Below are positions 22,674 to 34,609 of a DNA stretch of 64,000 bases, piece by piece. Location: contig JBCAQO010000006.1 of the NCBI GenBank assembly GCA_039111635.1, positions 186,001 to 250,000 of the forward strand, given 5' to 3'. The stretch comes from Heterobasidion occidentale (taxonomy: Eukaryota > Basidiomycota > Agaricomycetes > Russulales > Bondarzewiaceae). Under the pieces are notes generated by a model. It saw nothing but the letters and a program-made list of their open reading frames with translations. It was not told the DNA's origin and ran no database searches. The stretch's first letter is position 1. The number at the start of each line of letters is the position of its first letter. Position numbers and translations under genes: made by a program.

Positions 22674-25600
22674 TTACCGGGGCTGATACTCGTCGATCAC
22701 GCTCCGCGGCGTCCTAAACACCCCGAGCGGCCGATACTCGACATCGTCCATCCCAAACGCGCCGGGGCCCCCGATCTCGATCCCGCGCGCCGTCGACGTC
22801 CACTTGTCCGACGCCTGGATCCCAAGCACGCTCACGAGCAGCCCGTACCTGTACTCGGGCGTCCCGATCGCTGCTCCCGTGCCTGCATCGCACACGCAGA
22901 TCAGGTCCGGTACGCTCGCGACGATCGTCTCGCGCTCCGCGCCCGTCGCGGGGTCCACGTCCACGACGCGCGCCACGATATTCTCGTTCTTGAACGGGAT
23001 CTTCATCTTGCCTGTGAACACGCGCCTCGCCTGCGCGCCGGAAACCGCGTCGTCTGCGACGGCCGCGATGACAACCTCCCCGTACACGTGCCCCTTGATG
23101 AGTTTGCGCTCTACGGCGACGATCTTACCCCTGAATAGGAGCTTCGCGGCGTCATGTCCGCCGACCTCGTCGATGATCGCGTCCGCGACGCTATCGATCT
23201 CGCCGCGCGCGCGGCACAACGCGACCGCGCGACCGATGCGCCACGCAAGCGAGATCGTGTTCTCAACGACCCACTCCTTGGTAGCTCGCCCCGAGCACGG
23301 GCCCTTGGCGCAGGCAACATGGCTGCCCATTTCAGAGAGCGCGGCGCGGAACGCACGCTCGATCATTCGCTCGCTCGTCGCAGACGTCATTAGCTGCGTG
23401 TCGGCGATCGGTCAGTGAACGGAGAGCGCGGTCAGAGGCAAGAGTGCGCGATACATACCATATGGTTGCCTTTTCCGTCAGAAATGGCGGTAGGAAGGAA
23501 GTGCGCCTTTTCGCCACCCAACGCGACGGGAGTGATCTGCCAAGATACGGGGTACGCGCGGCCCATCCAGTCTCCGTCCACGGTAGGGATGTTCATATTT
23601 GTCGACGCACCCAAGAGCATGCCTATTTCCTTATTAGCGCTGCACAGATGCTACGCGTCGGAGTGCGAGGGTCAAGAAACCGACTGACTGACCTTGAAGC
23701 CCGTTCCCGCCACCGATCTCGAGTGCGATCACCGCATCTGGCTTGTACCCAAGGTGAGCATACACCAAGTCTTGCGCCTCCATCATCCTTGGCACGCCAG
23801 CACCATGTCCCGATGAGCACACCCGAAACAAGGCCAGAAAGCACTGATCCACTCACTCGTTCGCTGGCAGCTTTTCCATCCCGACCGTCGGGCTCCCTTT
23901 GCCACCCCCACATGCCACGACTGCGTCATCTTTAAGGTCCTGCGGCGCGATGACGCGCAAGACAGCGCCGTCGCGGCGCATCAGCTCGCGCAGGTGCACA
24001 AGGTGCGGGTATGGTGTGCCGCCGCCGCCAGTGCCGAGGATGTAGCATCCATCCGCGATCCACTCCAGATCGGTCTCCGAGATGATCCATTCGCGCGCGG
24101 GGGTGACGGTCGGGGTGTAGGAGACGATGTCGAGTGCCGCAGTCGGGGTCGCGCTGGTGCTGGTGCCAGGAGCCTCCCCGTTTGCATCTGCCCCGGTGGA
24201 AGGCTGGAGAGGATCCTTGTCGATGATGTCGTTTGGTTGTTCGGAACGTTGCAGCGCAGTGTCCGCCTTTGAGTCTGGAGTGTCGAGGAGCGACGCGCCC
24301 GCATCGGGCCTCGTAAAGTCAAAGTCGCCGATGGCCTTAGCGACAACGCGTGCACGGTTCGCGACGTACTGGGGGCCAGAACACACCGTCAGGCTAACAC
24401 GCGGATGAGAGACACGAGGGCAGACACGCACCGCTAGTGGAATCATTTCCATCTCCGCAATCTCCACCGTCCCGCGCACCGCGCCGTTCGCGACCGCATG
24501 CGCCACCGCCACGCTTGCGACGTCGTCCACGATCTGCTTCGGTGTCCTATCCACGGTGCTCACGACTGTGTCCACCGTCCCCGACACGCGCGCGATCGCT
24601 GCATGTACCCGTCGATCCGTCAGTCCTTGCCAGAAGAAAGATGTGACACAGAAAATGAAGAAGCGCGCACGTACCGGCCCCGACGGCGTTCGCGACACCT
24701 CCCAGCGGCGAGCGCAGGACACGGCTTGCGCCCTTCAATGTATCGGGTGCGAGCACGGCACCGCCGCCGACGAGCAATACCGGCACATCCGCCGCGCTCG
24801 TCTTCATGCGATCGATGACGCCCTCAAGCACGCGCCGCACCGCATGCGTGTATTGCGGGAGGGCGGGAACAGGAAGGACGGAAGTGGCCAGTGCGGGGGT
24901 ACCAATAGCAAGGTCCGAGGAAGGTATCGAGGAGGCGGAGGCGGATGAGGCCGCGGCGATGGCGACAGCGTAGTCAGTCGCGGTGTGAACGTCACCCCCA
25001 AAGACGAGTGCCGCTCGTGAATGCGATGCCCCACCGAGTCTGGCCCGATCGTCATTGTCCCCGTCGAAGTCGTGCGCACGATCGAGCCACCGCCGAGCCC
25101 GATGCTGACAAGACAGGCTGTGAGTGGCACAGAAAGGGTCAGAAGGGAAGGGGTGTTCGCACCTCTGCACGTCGGGGCAGGAGAAGTTGACGCGGATACC
25201 CGCGATTGTGGTGATCGCGGCCGCCTGGCGCGGGAGTCCGCTGGGGAGCAGCATCCCCACGTCCGTCGTCGTCCCGCCGATATCGACCACGAGCATCGGG
25301 CCCTTCCCGCCCTCGTCCTCCGCTCCCGCGCGCATGCCGCGAACTAAAAACGCAGCTCCGCACATTGAGTTCGTGGGTCCACTGGAGAAAGTACGGATCG
25401 GGAGGTGTGCAGCACGCGCGGCGGAGAGAATAGTGCCGTCGTTCTGAGTGAGGAAGACCGGGCAGCCCGGGTGGAGGCGCTGAGCGACTGCGCGCTGGAA
25501 GGCGGCGATGGTGGTGCGCGCGTAGGGGCGGATGGAAGCGTTTAGGAGGGCAGCGTTTTCGCGTTCGAGGAAGCCGAGAGTGGCGACTGTACGCGTAAGG

Positions 25601-26317
25601 CGATTAGGAGTGGGTGAGTGGGGTATGAGGGTTTATGTAGATGCGCACCGTGCTTGGAGAGGACAACGTCTGCCTCGGGATAGTACTTTGCGATCCAAGC
25701 ACCGACGCGCTCCTCTTGGCTCTCCTTCCCACTGATGTCCACGGGGGCAAAGACGCCGTTAACGACGACGGACCGAATGCCCTTCGCCTTGATGAGCGCA
25801 CACTGCTCCGCAACCTGCTCCTCGCGAACAGCCATGATGGGCTCGCCGTCGACCTCGAGGCCGCCGTCGAGAAAAGCAGTGTGGGCGCAGATGATGGAGC
25901 GGAGGCGCTCAGTGGGGGATTCGGGCCAGTCGATGGCCGGGGGGACATCGCGCGAAAAGGGCCCGCAGAGGCGGAAGACGGCGACAGGCGCGAGTCGGGC
26001 GCGGTCCTGCTCAACGACTGCGTTGATGAAGTGAGTGGTACCTATCGTGACGCTCGCGATACGGGTGGGGTCAACGTTGGCTTGGGTGAGGAGAGCAGAG
26101 AGGACGGCATGGATCCCGATGGTCGGATCGGGAGTGGTGGGGGATTTGTGCCTTGAAGAAGTCAGGGAAGGATGGAGGCGGGGAAGATGCATAGAACGTA
26201 CCAGGAGAGGATGGCGCGGGTGGGGTCGTCAGACACGGAGGGGTCGAGGAGGACGCCGTCGGTGTTTGTGCCGCCAACGTCGATGCCGATGCGGAGGGTC
26301 GGGGGTAGGCTGGACAT
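22674..26317 (-). CDS. Hydantoinase/oxoprolinase-DUF917 fusion protein, with a one-base frameshift
   Basis: Predicted ATP-dependent amidohydrolase of the hydantoinase A/oxoprolinase type with a C-terminal DUF917 domain, about 1043 aa if in frame. Nine exons (26317-26202, 26151-25649, 25586-25163, 25104-24675, 24598-24432, 24368-23857, 23787-23693, 23622-23459, 23393-22674). N-terminal ASKHA-type loop IGIDVGGTNTDG; then HFINAVVEQ, FSSGPTNSMCGAAF, a second loop VVDIGGTTTDVG, LGGGSIVR, VLLVGGGAVLAPD and NAVGAAIARVSGTVD. DUF917 follows with LGTGGGGTPYP, ALEIGGGNG and DWMGRAYP. Bacteria usually encode the two parts as adjacent genes. Within exon 4 (near 25010-25030) the frame jumps from GPDSVGHRIHE to ALVFGGDVHTATDYA. 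Exon lengths sum to 3131, two more than a multiple of three, which agrees with one missing base. This is either a sequencing or assembly error, or a recent loss of function. Convergent with the NCS1 permease. Confidence 0.82.
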
Positions 26318-27592
26318 TGTCAATTGGTGGCTATTGAGACGCGTGAGGGACGACTTTATCGCGCGTGTTGTCAACTGTGTTGTCTGTGTGAGAGCTCTGT
26401 GCCTTGCCGCGGCGAGGCCCCGTGCGACAAACGATAAGTCATTTGAAGGCAATCTTATCGAGGCAGCTCGATCGCCATGAACAGCCCGGATGCAACGCAG
26501 ACGCAGCTTAATTGACACCGAGTTGGGTACTCACGTCAATCGAGTGTATGAAGGGTCTGCCACTGGTAATCCTTTTGCTGGTCCCATCGAAGGTGGTCAG
26601 GGCCGATTTACCAGATGCTCACGGAGAAAATTTTTGTCGATGAAGGGCTTGATTGTGACGCAGCCCAGCGCAGCCCGCGAGATCATTCTTCACCAACGGG
26701 TGTGGCGATTTTCTAGTTTAATGAGTATGCCTTTTCAAGCTGGTGTTAGTCCTTTCGCGTCTGATTCAAAGCCCTGAAAAGTATACTGTCAGTAAGCAGC
26801 TCAAGCGATAAAGAAAGAATAGAGAGAAATCAGATCTCAATTCGCACAAATAATTTGCATAGGGAGCTGCCAGGGCACCGACCATTGTGAGGAAAACGTC
26901 GACTTGAGAACGGGTCGCTGTTCCATCACTTGCCTATCCACTTTGTCAGGCATACACTTCGTTTTCTGGCCATCACTCTGATCGTGCAAGTTTGCGACAA
27001 GAAGTATCTTGCATGGAAAAACTGTGGGTTGCCAGAGATGGCATGGAGAGACGGCCGGGAATGTTTGAGACCGCAGGTGCGGAGTTCAATAGACGACAAA
27101 CTTTAAAAACTCCGAATCGGCTCGTCGGGGCGGATAACGCGACGCGTCCCAACTTTCTCATCACGGGACTCGAAGCCCTCTGGCTTGCTTCATCGATCAT
27201 CTTCGTTTCTCTCCGCTGTGCAGTCGAGACATCCCCAAGAAAGTCAACGAGAACGCTTCTCCAGAAGACTCTCCTAGCCAATCGATCTATACCGGTCATA
27301 TAGAAACGCACGATCGATCAGAAAGGAATTTTATTGGCAGAATACAGGGCGGCCATCTAGTATCGTCAAGGTCAGTCAAGCTACTTGTCCCCAAACAAAT
27401 ATCTCCACAGAAATTCGATGATGATCGCTCCCTCAGTTCATCAGTTCGAGCATGAACGGTTTGGCACATAGGACGACAAGGTACGTCGTCTCGAATTGCA
27501 GTATCTTTCTAATGCGGATCAGATTGGTGATGGGTCGGGTAGCTATCGGCCAGTTTTGGGTTTCGAGCGTCACACAGTCCAGACAGTCGTCT
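26318..27592. other. Intergenic region; right part is the 3' flank repeat of the zinc-finger array
   Basis: From about 26990 the sequence is a diverged copy of the segment that follows each zinc-finger copy (compare 32310-32760, 48230-48720 and 52390-52620). No coding gene is supported. Confidence 0.5.
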
Positions 27593-29350
27593 TCACGCTG
27601 TTGATTGTGAACTAGGGTAGGGAGATGGCAATTGCCAATGGGTAAGCAAATCATCGATGAGCGGTCGCGAGACGGGGCTAGCAGATGCGAGCAGAGGGAG
27701 ATCACGAGGAGGACAGGACAACTCACCTTCTTCCTTCTCCGTCCTGCGATCCACTCTGACTCGATCCCTCCTGGCCTGCACACTTCTTCAGGTGTCGCTT
27801 CACCACATACGGGGTGGTGTACCCCTTCCCGCACGACGGGCAGAAGCAGTTCGGAGTCAGATCGTCCACGGTCACTATCACTCCTGGATTCTCCGCTTCG
27901 CGCTCTCGCAGACGGTGCTTGTTCGTCGTCCAGTGGTGATGGAGCTCGGACCCTCTCTTGAAGCCTTCATTACAGAGGTGGCACTTGTCCTCTGCCAGCA
28001 AAAACGGCGTCTGAGCCTTCTTCTTTCCCTTCTTCTGCGGGTCAGCATTCGATGGCTTGGGCGCTGAAGAGGACGAGCTGGATCCCTGCGAGGCGACGCC
28101 GAATGACGACTCGGCGACTGGATCGGGGAGAGGTTGGGGCAAGGTTGCACTTGTCTGAGGCGCCTGAACGGGCACCAACAGGTCTTGATTGGAGGGCTGT
28201 TCGGCCACAGAGGCGAAGGATGGATCGACACCGTACCCCGTGCTCAAGGAAGGTGTTGGACCCGATGGGAAGTCATTCTTTCCCGCAGCCCTGAACGGCC
28301 AAGGCAGCACCGAATTTGGGAACGACGGCGGTCCTACGGTCTGGAAAGATGGCTCGTCGAGATGAGACTGAGCGGGATACCGAAGGGCCTGCTGGATGGT
28401 TGCCCAGGATAGCGCTTGCGATGGTCCTAGATTGAAAGGCCCGCCGAGAAAGGAGGGCTGAGAAAGTAAGTCAAGGCCGTACTCTGTTGTCGTATCCGGA
28501 ACTGGATTGAACTGGGTAAAGCTCGCCGGCGCTGCGCTCGATGGCAGTGAGCCAAATGAAACAGGGAACAGCGGACTGCTGTACCCCGCAGCCATAAATG
28601 GCGTCTGTGCTGGACGCCTTTGTGGGGCCGTGCTCGATGTCATCAAGGGCCAAAGCCCTTGGGCTGACGACTGTACAGCGACCGGGACTGAACCGACCGC
28701 GGGGAAGATCTCCTCGCAGTTGGAAGTTCTTGTTGTGTAGTTGTTGAACCTGAGGGCATTACCCTCGGTGTACTCGTGGGTACTCGGGAACCCCATGAAT
28801 CCTGCTTGCGGGTATGCGGATGGGTGGATCTTCTCCACTGTGTTCGGACCATCCACTCTCGCATACTTGTAGACGTGCCAATCGGGACTGTCGTCCTCTA
28901 TGCGCCTCTTGTTGCAGGCGATGGTCGGCGGTGGCACCAATTTGTTGTCCACAGTCCAAGGGTCCGAGTTGGCCACAAGCGGCACATAGAGAGAGGAGCG
29001 CCTTGAGTAGTATGGCCCTAGAATGCTATGTCAGTGCCGATGTCTCACATGCCACAGTGAGTTTCTGTTGACTTACTCCGCGGCAAGCTCTGGGAAGCGA
29101 CGGCGTCCCAGGAGGGACCCTCATTCAAACCTAGCAATTCTTCTAACACAAACATTGTCTCGGGAATAACGGCGCTCGACACGGAAGACGGAAGGGATGA
29201 GCGTCGAAAAGAATACTGGCTGGCAAGCTCATTGGCATCATGGAAAGGATCGTCATAATACATGCTGGAAGAGTTTTCCGAGCTGACGATCGGTACACCA
29301 TCGCGAATGTCTTCGAAAACGGCCTTCGTAAATTCGTCCAGATCAAACAT
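27593..29350 (-). CDS. Zinc-finger protein, array copy A
   Basis: Probable nuclear DNA- or RNA-binding protein; the target is unknown. Three exons, 29350-29077, 29017-27727 and 27677-27593, give 549 aa. The start is MFDLDEFTKAVFEDIRDG, conserved in all copies. A KRR patch follows the first splice, then a long Ser/Pro/Gln-rich, low-complexity middle. Near the C terminus are a lysine run (KKGKKK) and two fingers: CHLCNEGF..HHHWTTNKH (C-X2-C-X12-H-X5-H) and CPSCGKGYTTPYVVKRHLKKC (C-X2-C-X12-H-X3-C). The unspliced frame would stop right after the fingers, but a GTGAGT donor conserved in all four copies joins to a third exon encoding SPVSRPLIDDLL. The upstream in-frame ATG was rejected because it lies beyond the shared TATA motif. 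Confidence 0.72.
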
Positions 29351-29379
29351 GTTTAGGACGAGTGGAATGGAAGTGGCTG

Positions 29380-30400
29380 AGTTGCAGAGGAGCAGGTTGT
29401 CTCGTCGCCCCGTCTTTCGCGCTTTCTTATATCGTCTCCCTGAAAGCGCGCGGACAAAGGAACTTACACCCTCCCCCAATTCACGCATGCGTGGGACTGA
29501 TCAAGCGCGCAGTCCGAGAACCCCTGCATGCGCCTTGTGCTTGCTCCTGTGGCAGACACGCGCGATGCCACTGTGGACAAAGCAAGACTTAATCTCGGGG
29601 TTCGCCCGACGTGATCCAGGTGTCTACCGTCACTCCATTACGAATTTTGGCTGCGGACAACGACACGGTTTCCGACGGAGCTTGTCTTGATATTCCCGAT
29701 CTCCGCTACTCATGGGTTCTGCACCGAGGAACCGTGAATGTTTTCGCGCAACTTTGGAATTTGTATCTTCCGTCCAGACCTCGGGCCTCACATCTTCACA
29801 ACCCACTCGTTGTCATGATCTCCTGGTGGCGCTTGTGGCATCTTTATCACCTTTCTTTGTCTTGCATACTCAAGCACTCAATTCAAGCACTTCTTCTCGG
29901 CGACCCTCTATCGATACATCACCGCTTCGTGGCCGCTAGATTGCTGTTCGAGAGTCTTCTCCTCGAGTTACTCCTCTGCCCCCCAAAAATGATTACTACT
30001 TTCACCTAGGAAAACGCAGTGCTCCTCCGCTCGTCCAGTCCCGTCCAAGGGTTCTTATCGCTTTCTCCAAGCTTTACACTACGAAGCCATCGCTTTAGCA
30101 TCATATCCAGAGTCGGATTGTCCAGTCTTCCTTACGGAAATGTGGGTCTAATCGTGACACTTGGCTTTGTTCTCTTCTCATTCTCAGCGACGTCTTTACT
30201 CAGAGAAAAGAGGTGAAAAAGAGGATCGTTGACCACAATATTCTCCAGATAGCTGAGACGCGATTCTGCCACTATTGTACAGTTCCACCTAGCGACTGTA
30301 ATCAGGGTCTCTACACTGGGTTCGATCTTATTTTTCCTATTCCTAAATCGTGAAGGTGAGGAGAGCAAGTAGGGAAAGTAGGGAGGTCGAGCTACACGAG
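29380..30400. repeat. Conserved upstream segment of array copy A
   Basis: No gene is seen. The segment aligns by eye with 34610-35600 and 50620-51600 and partly with 54690-54990. Such conservation outside coding sequence suggests recent duplication, perhaps with retained promoter function. Confidence 0.55.
29426..29433 (-). promoter_or_regulatory. TATA-like element of zinc-finger copy A
   Basis: GATATAAG (minus strand) lies about 76 nt before the ATG, next to a conserved AAAGCGCGAAAGAC motif on the gene side. The same pair occurs in all four copies. Confidence 0.45.
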
Positions 30401-30604
30401 CTCTCCAAGTACGCCCATCTCCAGCTCGCCCTTTCTCGTCTTCCCGTTCACGCTATCGATTAGAGCACTGACCGCCTCCACCTCTCTCTGCTCCCTATAG
30501 GCTCGACTCCTTCCTCTATGACCAACTGGTTCAATTCTAGTTTCATGCAAGCCAAGTCTCAAAGTCGCCCTCTAACGATCCGGTAGACATGGAGATCATA
30601 CGTG

Positions 30605-31080
30605 AGTATCATGTTATTTTCCTCATGAACGTCCGACTCGCTGCTGGTCTCGAAGATCCACCAGTTGCGGTTGTCCGTAGGACAACTGGAAAGTTTGACC
30701 TGATAACTGTTATTAGCATCACAGTCAAATAATCGCGTCGAACACTCACGGACGTCCCAGGTTGATCGTCAGCCAAAGCGACGACAAACGTGAACTGGCC
30801 CTTCACGCCAGTCTCCTGGATCTTCCACTGTTGCTCATGCAACCTGCCCTTCCTACCCTGAACGGTCATTCCCGGAGCAGCACGACGGCCCGAGGTTGTA
30901 AAAATTCATGAGCCAAGTTCTGAACGGTATACTTTTGGTTATCGGGCTGGGTAATCTCCCACTGCAATCTATTCAATGCATGGTCATCAGATTAGATAAA
31001 AGTGTACCTTCTCATCTTTGACACAAAAATTGGCGACCACGTCATTGCCTTCGCCTTCAAACAAAACACCCCTTCAAGGA
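30605..31080 (-). pseudogene. Lectin-like (ricin-B/beta-trefoil type) gene fragment
   Basis: Minus-strand segments include GEGNDVVANF, a LQWEIT strand, QKYTVQNLAHEFLQP, EQQWKIQETG, and after a GTGAGT..CAG intron (about 30755-30696) VKLSSCPTDNRNWWIFETS. The spaced W-I and PGTSVKL elements resemble fungal ricin-B-like lectins. I could not build a complete frame with a start, so I call it a remnant. Diverged copies lie at 36000-36209 and 46855-47170. Confidence 0.35.
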
Positions 31081-31099
31081 GAAAAGCAACGCGCCTTAG

Positions 31100-32798
31100 T
31101 GACGTTGCTGTTGTTGAATAAAATTCTATAGAATACCTGTAGAAGACGAACGTTATAAACAGATGCTCGGTGCTGACGTCCGGCCAAGAAAGCACCCAAA
31201 AGCAACCCGGCGAGGACGAATCGCCATTTCTGTGTTCCATATCAAGATTGTACACCATGACCACAGCGAATGGGAACTACCTTTTGTTCAGTCATCAAAC
31301 GGTGAAGCTATTCTGCTGGTCCGCAGGCTCATCTGGCCACTCGGATTATCGCATAATCGCGGGCAGGAGATCCATGAGGTCGGTGCTTCTTCAAGGTTCA
31401 GGCCAGGTCTGATGATGATGTCAGGGGGAAAGCAGTTCTGCGAGTGTTCCGAATGATCGTACTGAAGTGCCTCCTTGATGAGTTTCCAGAGAGACGTACA
31501 ATTATAGTCGCCTTGACCAAGCTTCTCAATATCCCGTGTTGTCAGATCATCAGATGCTCGTGAGCCTACGCGCTGTGCGCTAGCTTGCACCATCACCGCC
31601 TCATACCTCTGACCTGCGATTCGGATATAAGCGCAGTGCGCACACCTTACTGATATGAATATTCCTCAAATTGGACTTCGAATGACACCCGAACGGCCAT
31701 GGCGTCCAAATGGTGAGCAATCATTTTTTCTCTCCTCGTTCGTACCATAGCATTACTACGTATGGACGCCGCATATTCGGCGTCAGACCAGAGCATTATC
31801 AGTATCATATGACCTTGCAAAAATTTCAGTCGAAGCGACTACAAGTGTGCATTTTTCTGTAACTTACTTCTGAGGAAATCACTTACACCCAGCGGCGGGT
31901 GCAACGTAATGTCAGATATTGACTGGAACGATCAAACTACTGGAACGATCAAACTAGTGCAGTACAGGCCATGTCGCAGATTCGGGAACACAAGACTACT
32001 TCGAATGTGTCTGTGCAGTGATATCGGTGCTTCTCTATCTATGCCTAGATTATGGATACGAGGAGTGCGGGATTGAGGGTAGTAGATGTCGGATGACACC
32101 TTAAAGTCCAACGAGTAAACCCTTCACCGAGTGAGGGCGGCGACTTGAGAACGGTCACTTGTAGCTCTGTTCCATCACTTGTCCATCCACTTGAGGAGAC
32201 ATACACCTTGATTCTGATCATCTCTCTGATTGCGCGAAATTGCAGAGCGAAGTGCCTTGCATAGAAAAACAGTAAAGCCTGCAAAGAGATAGCATCATAG
32301 CAGAGGGACGGCCGGGATTATTTGAGACATTGCTGGCGCGGAGTTCCAATGGACGGGGCGGATAACGCGACGCGTCACAACTTTCCCATCTCGAGACTCG
32401 AAGCTCTCTTGCTCAGACCCACTTCATCGATCATCTTCACTCTCTCTACTTCCCTGCAAGACTGTGCAGCCCAAACATCCTCAAGGATGCCGACGACAAC
32501 GCTCTTCAAGAAGACTTATCTACCCAATCGATGTATACTGGTCATGTCGAGACACACGATCGATCAGAAAAGCAGAAATCTTATTGGCAGAATACAAGGA
32601 GGCCATAGATCATGAGTATACTGGCAAGGCAAGTCAAGATACTTATTCTCCATTGAATGTCGCCACTGGGTTCTCTCCCACAGAAAATCAACAACGGTTT
32701 CTCCCTCTTTTCCTCAATGCTCAACGCGAGCACGAAAGGCTTGGTGGATAGGACGGCAGGGTACGTCGTCTCGAATTGCAGTATCTTTCCAATGCGGA
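31100..32798. repeat. Inter-unit spacer of the array (shared with 47250-48800)
   Basis: From about 31500 to 32640 this is nearly identical to 47410-48600; the copy near 47400 lacks about 200 nt found at 31284-31490. A 24-nt stretch around ACTGGAACGATCAAACTA is tandemly doubled in both. No coding gene is supported. Confidence 0.6.
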
Positions 32799-34586
32799 TC
32801 AGATTGGTGATGGGGGTCGGGTAGCTATCGGCCAGGTTGGGGTGTCGAGCGTCACACAGTCCAGACAGTCGTCTTTAGACTGTTGACTGTGAACTAGGGT
32901 AGGAGATGGCAATTGACAATGGGTAAGCAAATCATCGATGAGCGGTCGCGAGACGGGGCTGGCAGATGCGCGCAGAGGGAGATCATGAGGAAGACCGGTC
33001 AACTCACCTTCCTCCTTCTCCGTCCTGCGATCCACTCTGACTCGATCCCGCCTGGCCTGCACACTTCTTCAGGTGTCGCTTCACCACATACGGGGTGGTG
33101 TACCCCTTCCCGCACGAGGGGCAGAGGCAGTTCGGAGTCAGATCGTCCACGGTCACTATCACTCCTGGATTCTCCGCTTCGCGCTCTCGCAGACGGTGCT
33201 TGTTCGTCGTCCAGTGGTGATGGAGCTCGGATCCTCTCTTGAAGCCTTCATTACAGAGGTGGCACTTGTCCTCTGCCAGCAAAAACGGCGTCTGAGCCTT
33301 CTTCTTTCCCTTCTTCTGCGGGGCAGCATTCGATGGCTTGGGCGCTGAAGAGGACGAGCTGGATCCCTGCGAGGCGACGCCGAATGACGACTCGGCGACT
33401 GGATCGGGGAGAGGTTGGGGCAAGGTTGCACTGGTCTGAGGCGCCTGAACGGGCACCACCAGGTCTTTATCGGAGGGCTGTTCGGCCACAGAGGTGAAGG
33501 GTGGGTCGACACCGTACCCAGTGCTCAAGGAAGGTGTCGGACCCGATGGAAAGGTATTCTCCCCCGCAGCGCCGATCGGCCACGGCATCAAGGGACTTGA
33601 AAATGACGATGGCCATGCGGCCTGGAAAGAGGTGTCTAGACGAGCCTGCACGCGACGCTGGGAGACCTGTTGGGTAGCTGCCCAGAACAGCTCTTGTGAT
33701 GGTCTCGGAGCGACAAGCTCGCCGATAAAGGAAGGCTGAGCGAAGGAACCAAAGCTGTACTCCGTCGACGCATCCGGAATTGAATCGAAATGGCTCGAAG
33801 TCGCCGGCGCTGCGCTCGATGGTAGTGCGCTGAATGGAACGGACAAAAGTTGACTGCTGTATTCAGCAGCCATCTGTGAGGCCGCGCTCGATGTCATCAT
33901 GGGCCGAGGCCCTTGGGCTGACAACCGTTCAGCGACTGGGACTGAACCGGCGACGGGGGAAATCTCCTCGTAGTCGGAAGTTCTTGTTGAAATGTTGTTC
34001 TGTCTGAGGGCATTGCCCTCGGTGTAATCGTGGGTTCCTGGGAACCCCATGGCAGCTGCTCGCGGGCAGGCAAGTGGTATCCTCTCCACTGTGTCCATAC
34101 CGACCTCTCTCGCACACTTGGAGGCGTACCAGTGCGGGACGTCATCATCCATCCGCCTCTTCCTGCGGGCGGTGGGCGGCGGCGGCACCGACACATTGTT
34201 TGGCACCATGCAGTTCGATGAGATGGCTGCCCGTGGGTGGGCGGTATGCCGCAAATCGTCTGGTTTCAGAATAGCGCGTCAGTGTCGATGTCTCCCACAC
34301 CATAGCGCATCTCTGTCGACTCACTCTGCACAAGGTTTGAGGGGACGGTGATACCCCAGAGAAGATGCTCATTGCCGTCGGGCACGAACATCATGTCGGA
34401 GGATGAGGTGCCCGGCGTGGGAGTGCGAAGGAAGGAACCTTGAAAATGCTGATGGTCGACGGGCCCATTGGCAGCAGGGATAGAGTCGAGATGGCCCATC
34501 TGGAATGAGTAGCGAGAGTCTACGATGGGCACACCATCTCGAATGTCTTCGAAAATAGTCTTCGTAAATTCATCCAGATCAAACAT
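32799..34586 (-). CDS. Zinc-finger protein, array copy B
   Basis: Three exons, 34586-34325, 34259-33008 and 32958-32799, give 557 aa in one frame. The start (MFDLDEFTKTIFEDIRDG), basic KRRMDDD patch, Ser/Pro-rich middle, KKGKKK run and both C-terminal fingers match copy A. From the PVQAPQTSATLPQPLPDPV segment to the stop it is almost identical to A, while the first exon and N-terminal half are strongly diverged. The third exon reads through the point where copies A and C stop and ends at 32799. Probable nuclear factor; target unknown. Confidence 0.72.
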
Positions 34587-34609
34587 GTTTAGACGAGTGG
34601 CTGAGTTGC

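Noticed and set aside
22641..26156. Long frames antisense to the hydantoinase gene (for example 22641-23138 and 25641-26156)
   Set aside because: They are shadows of GC-rich codons; the opposite strand has clear family motifs and splice sites.
29351..29488. Upstream ATG giving a 46-residue longer zinc-finger copy A (same at copy B)
   Set aside because: It lies upstream of the conserved TATA motif and contains the promoter sequence itself; copies C and D do not keep it in frame.
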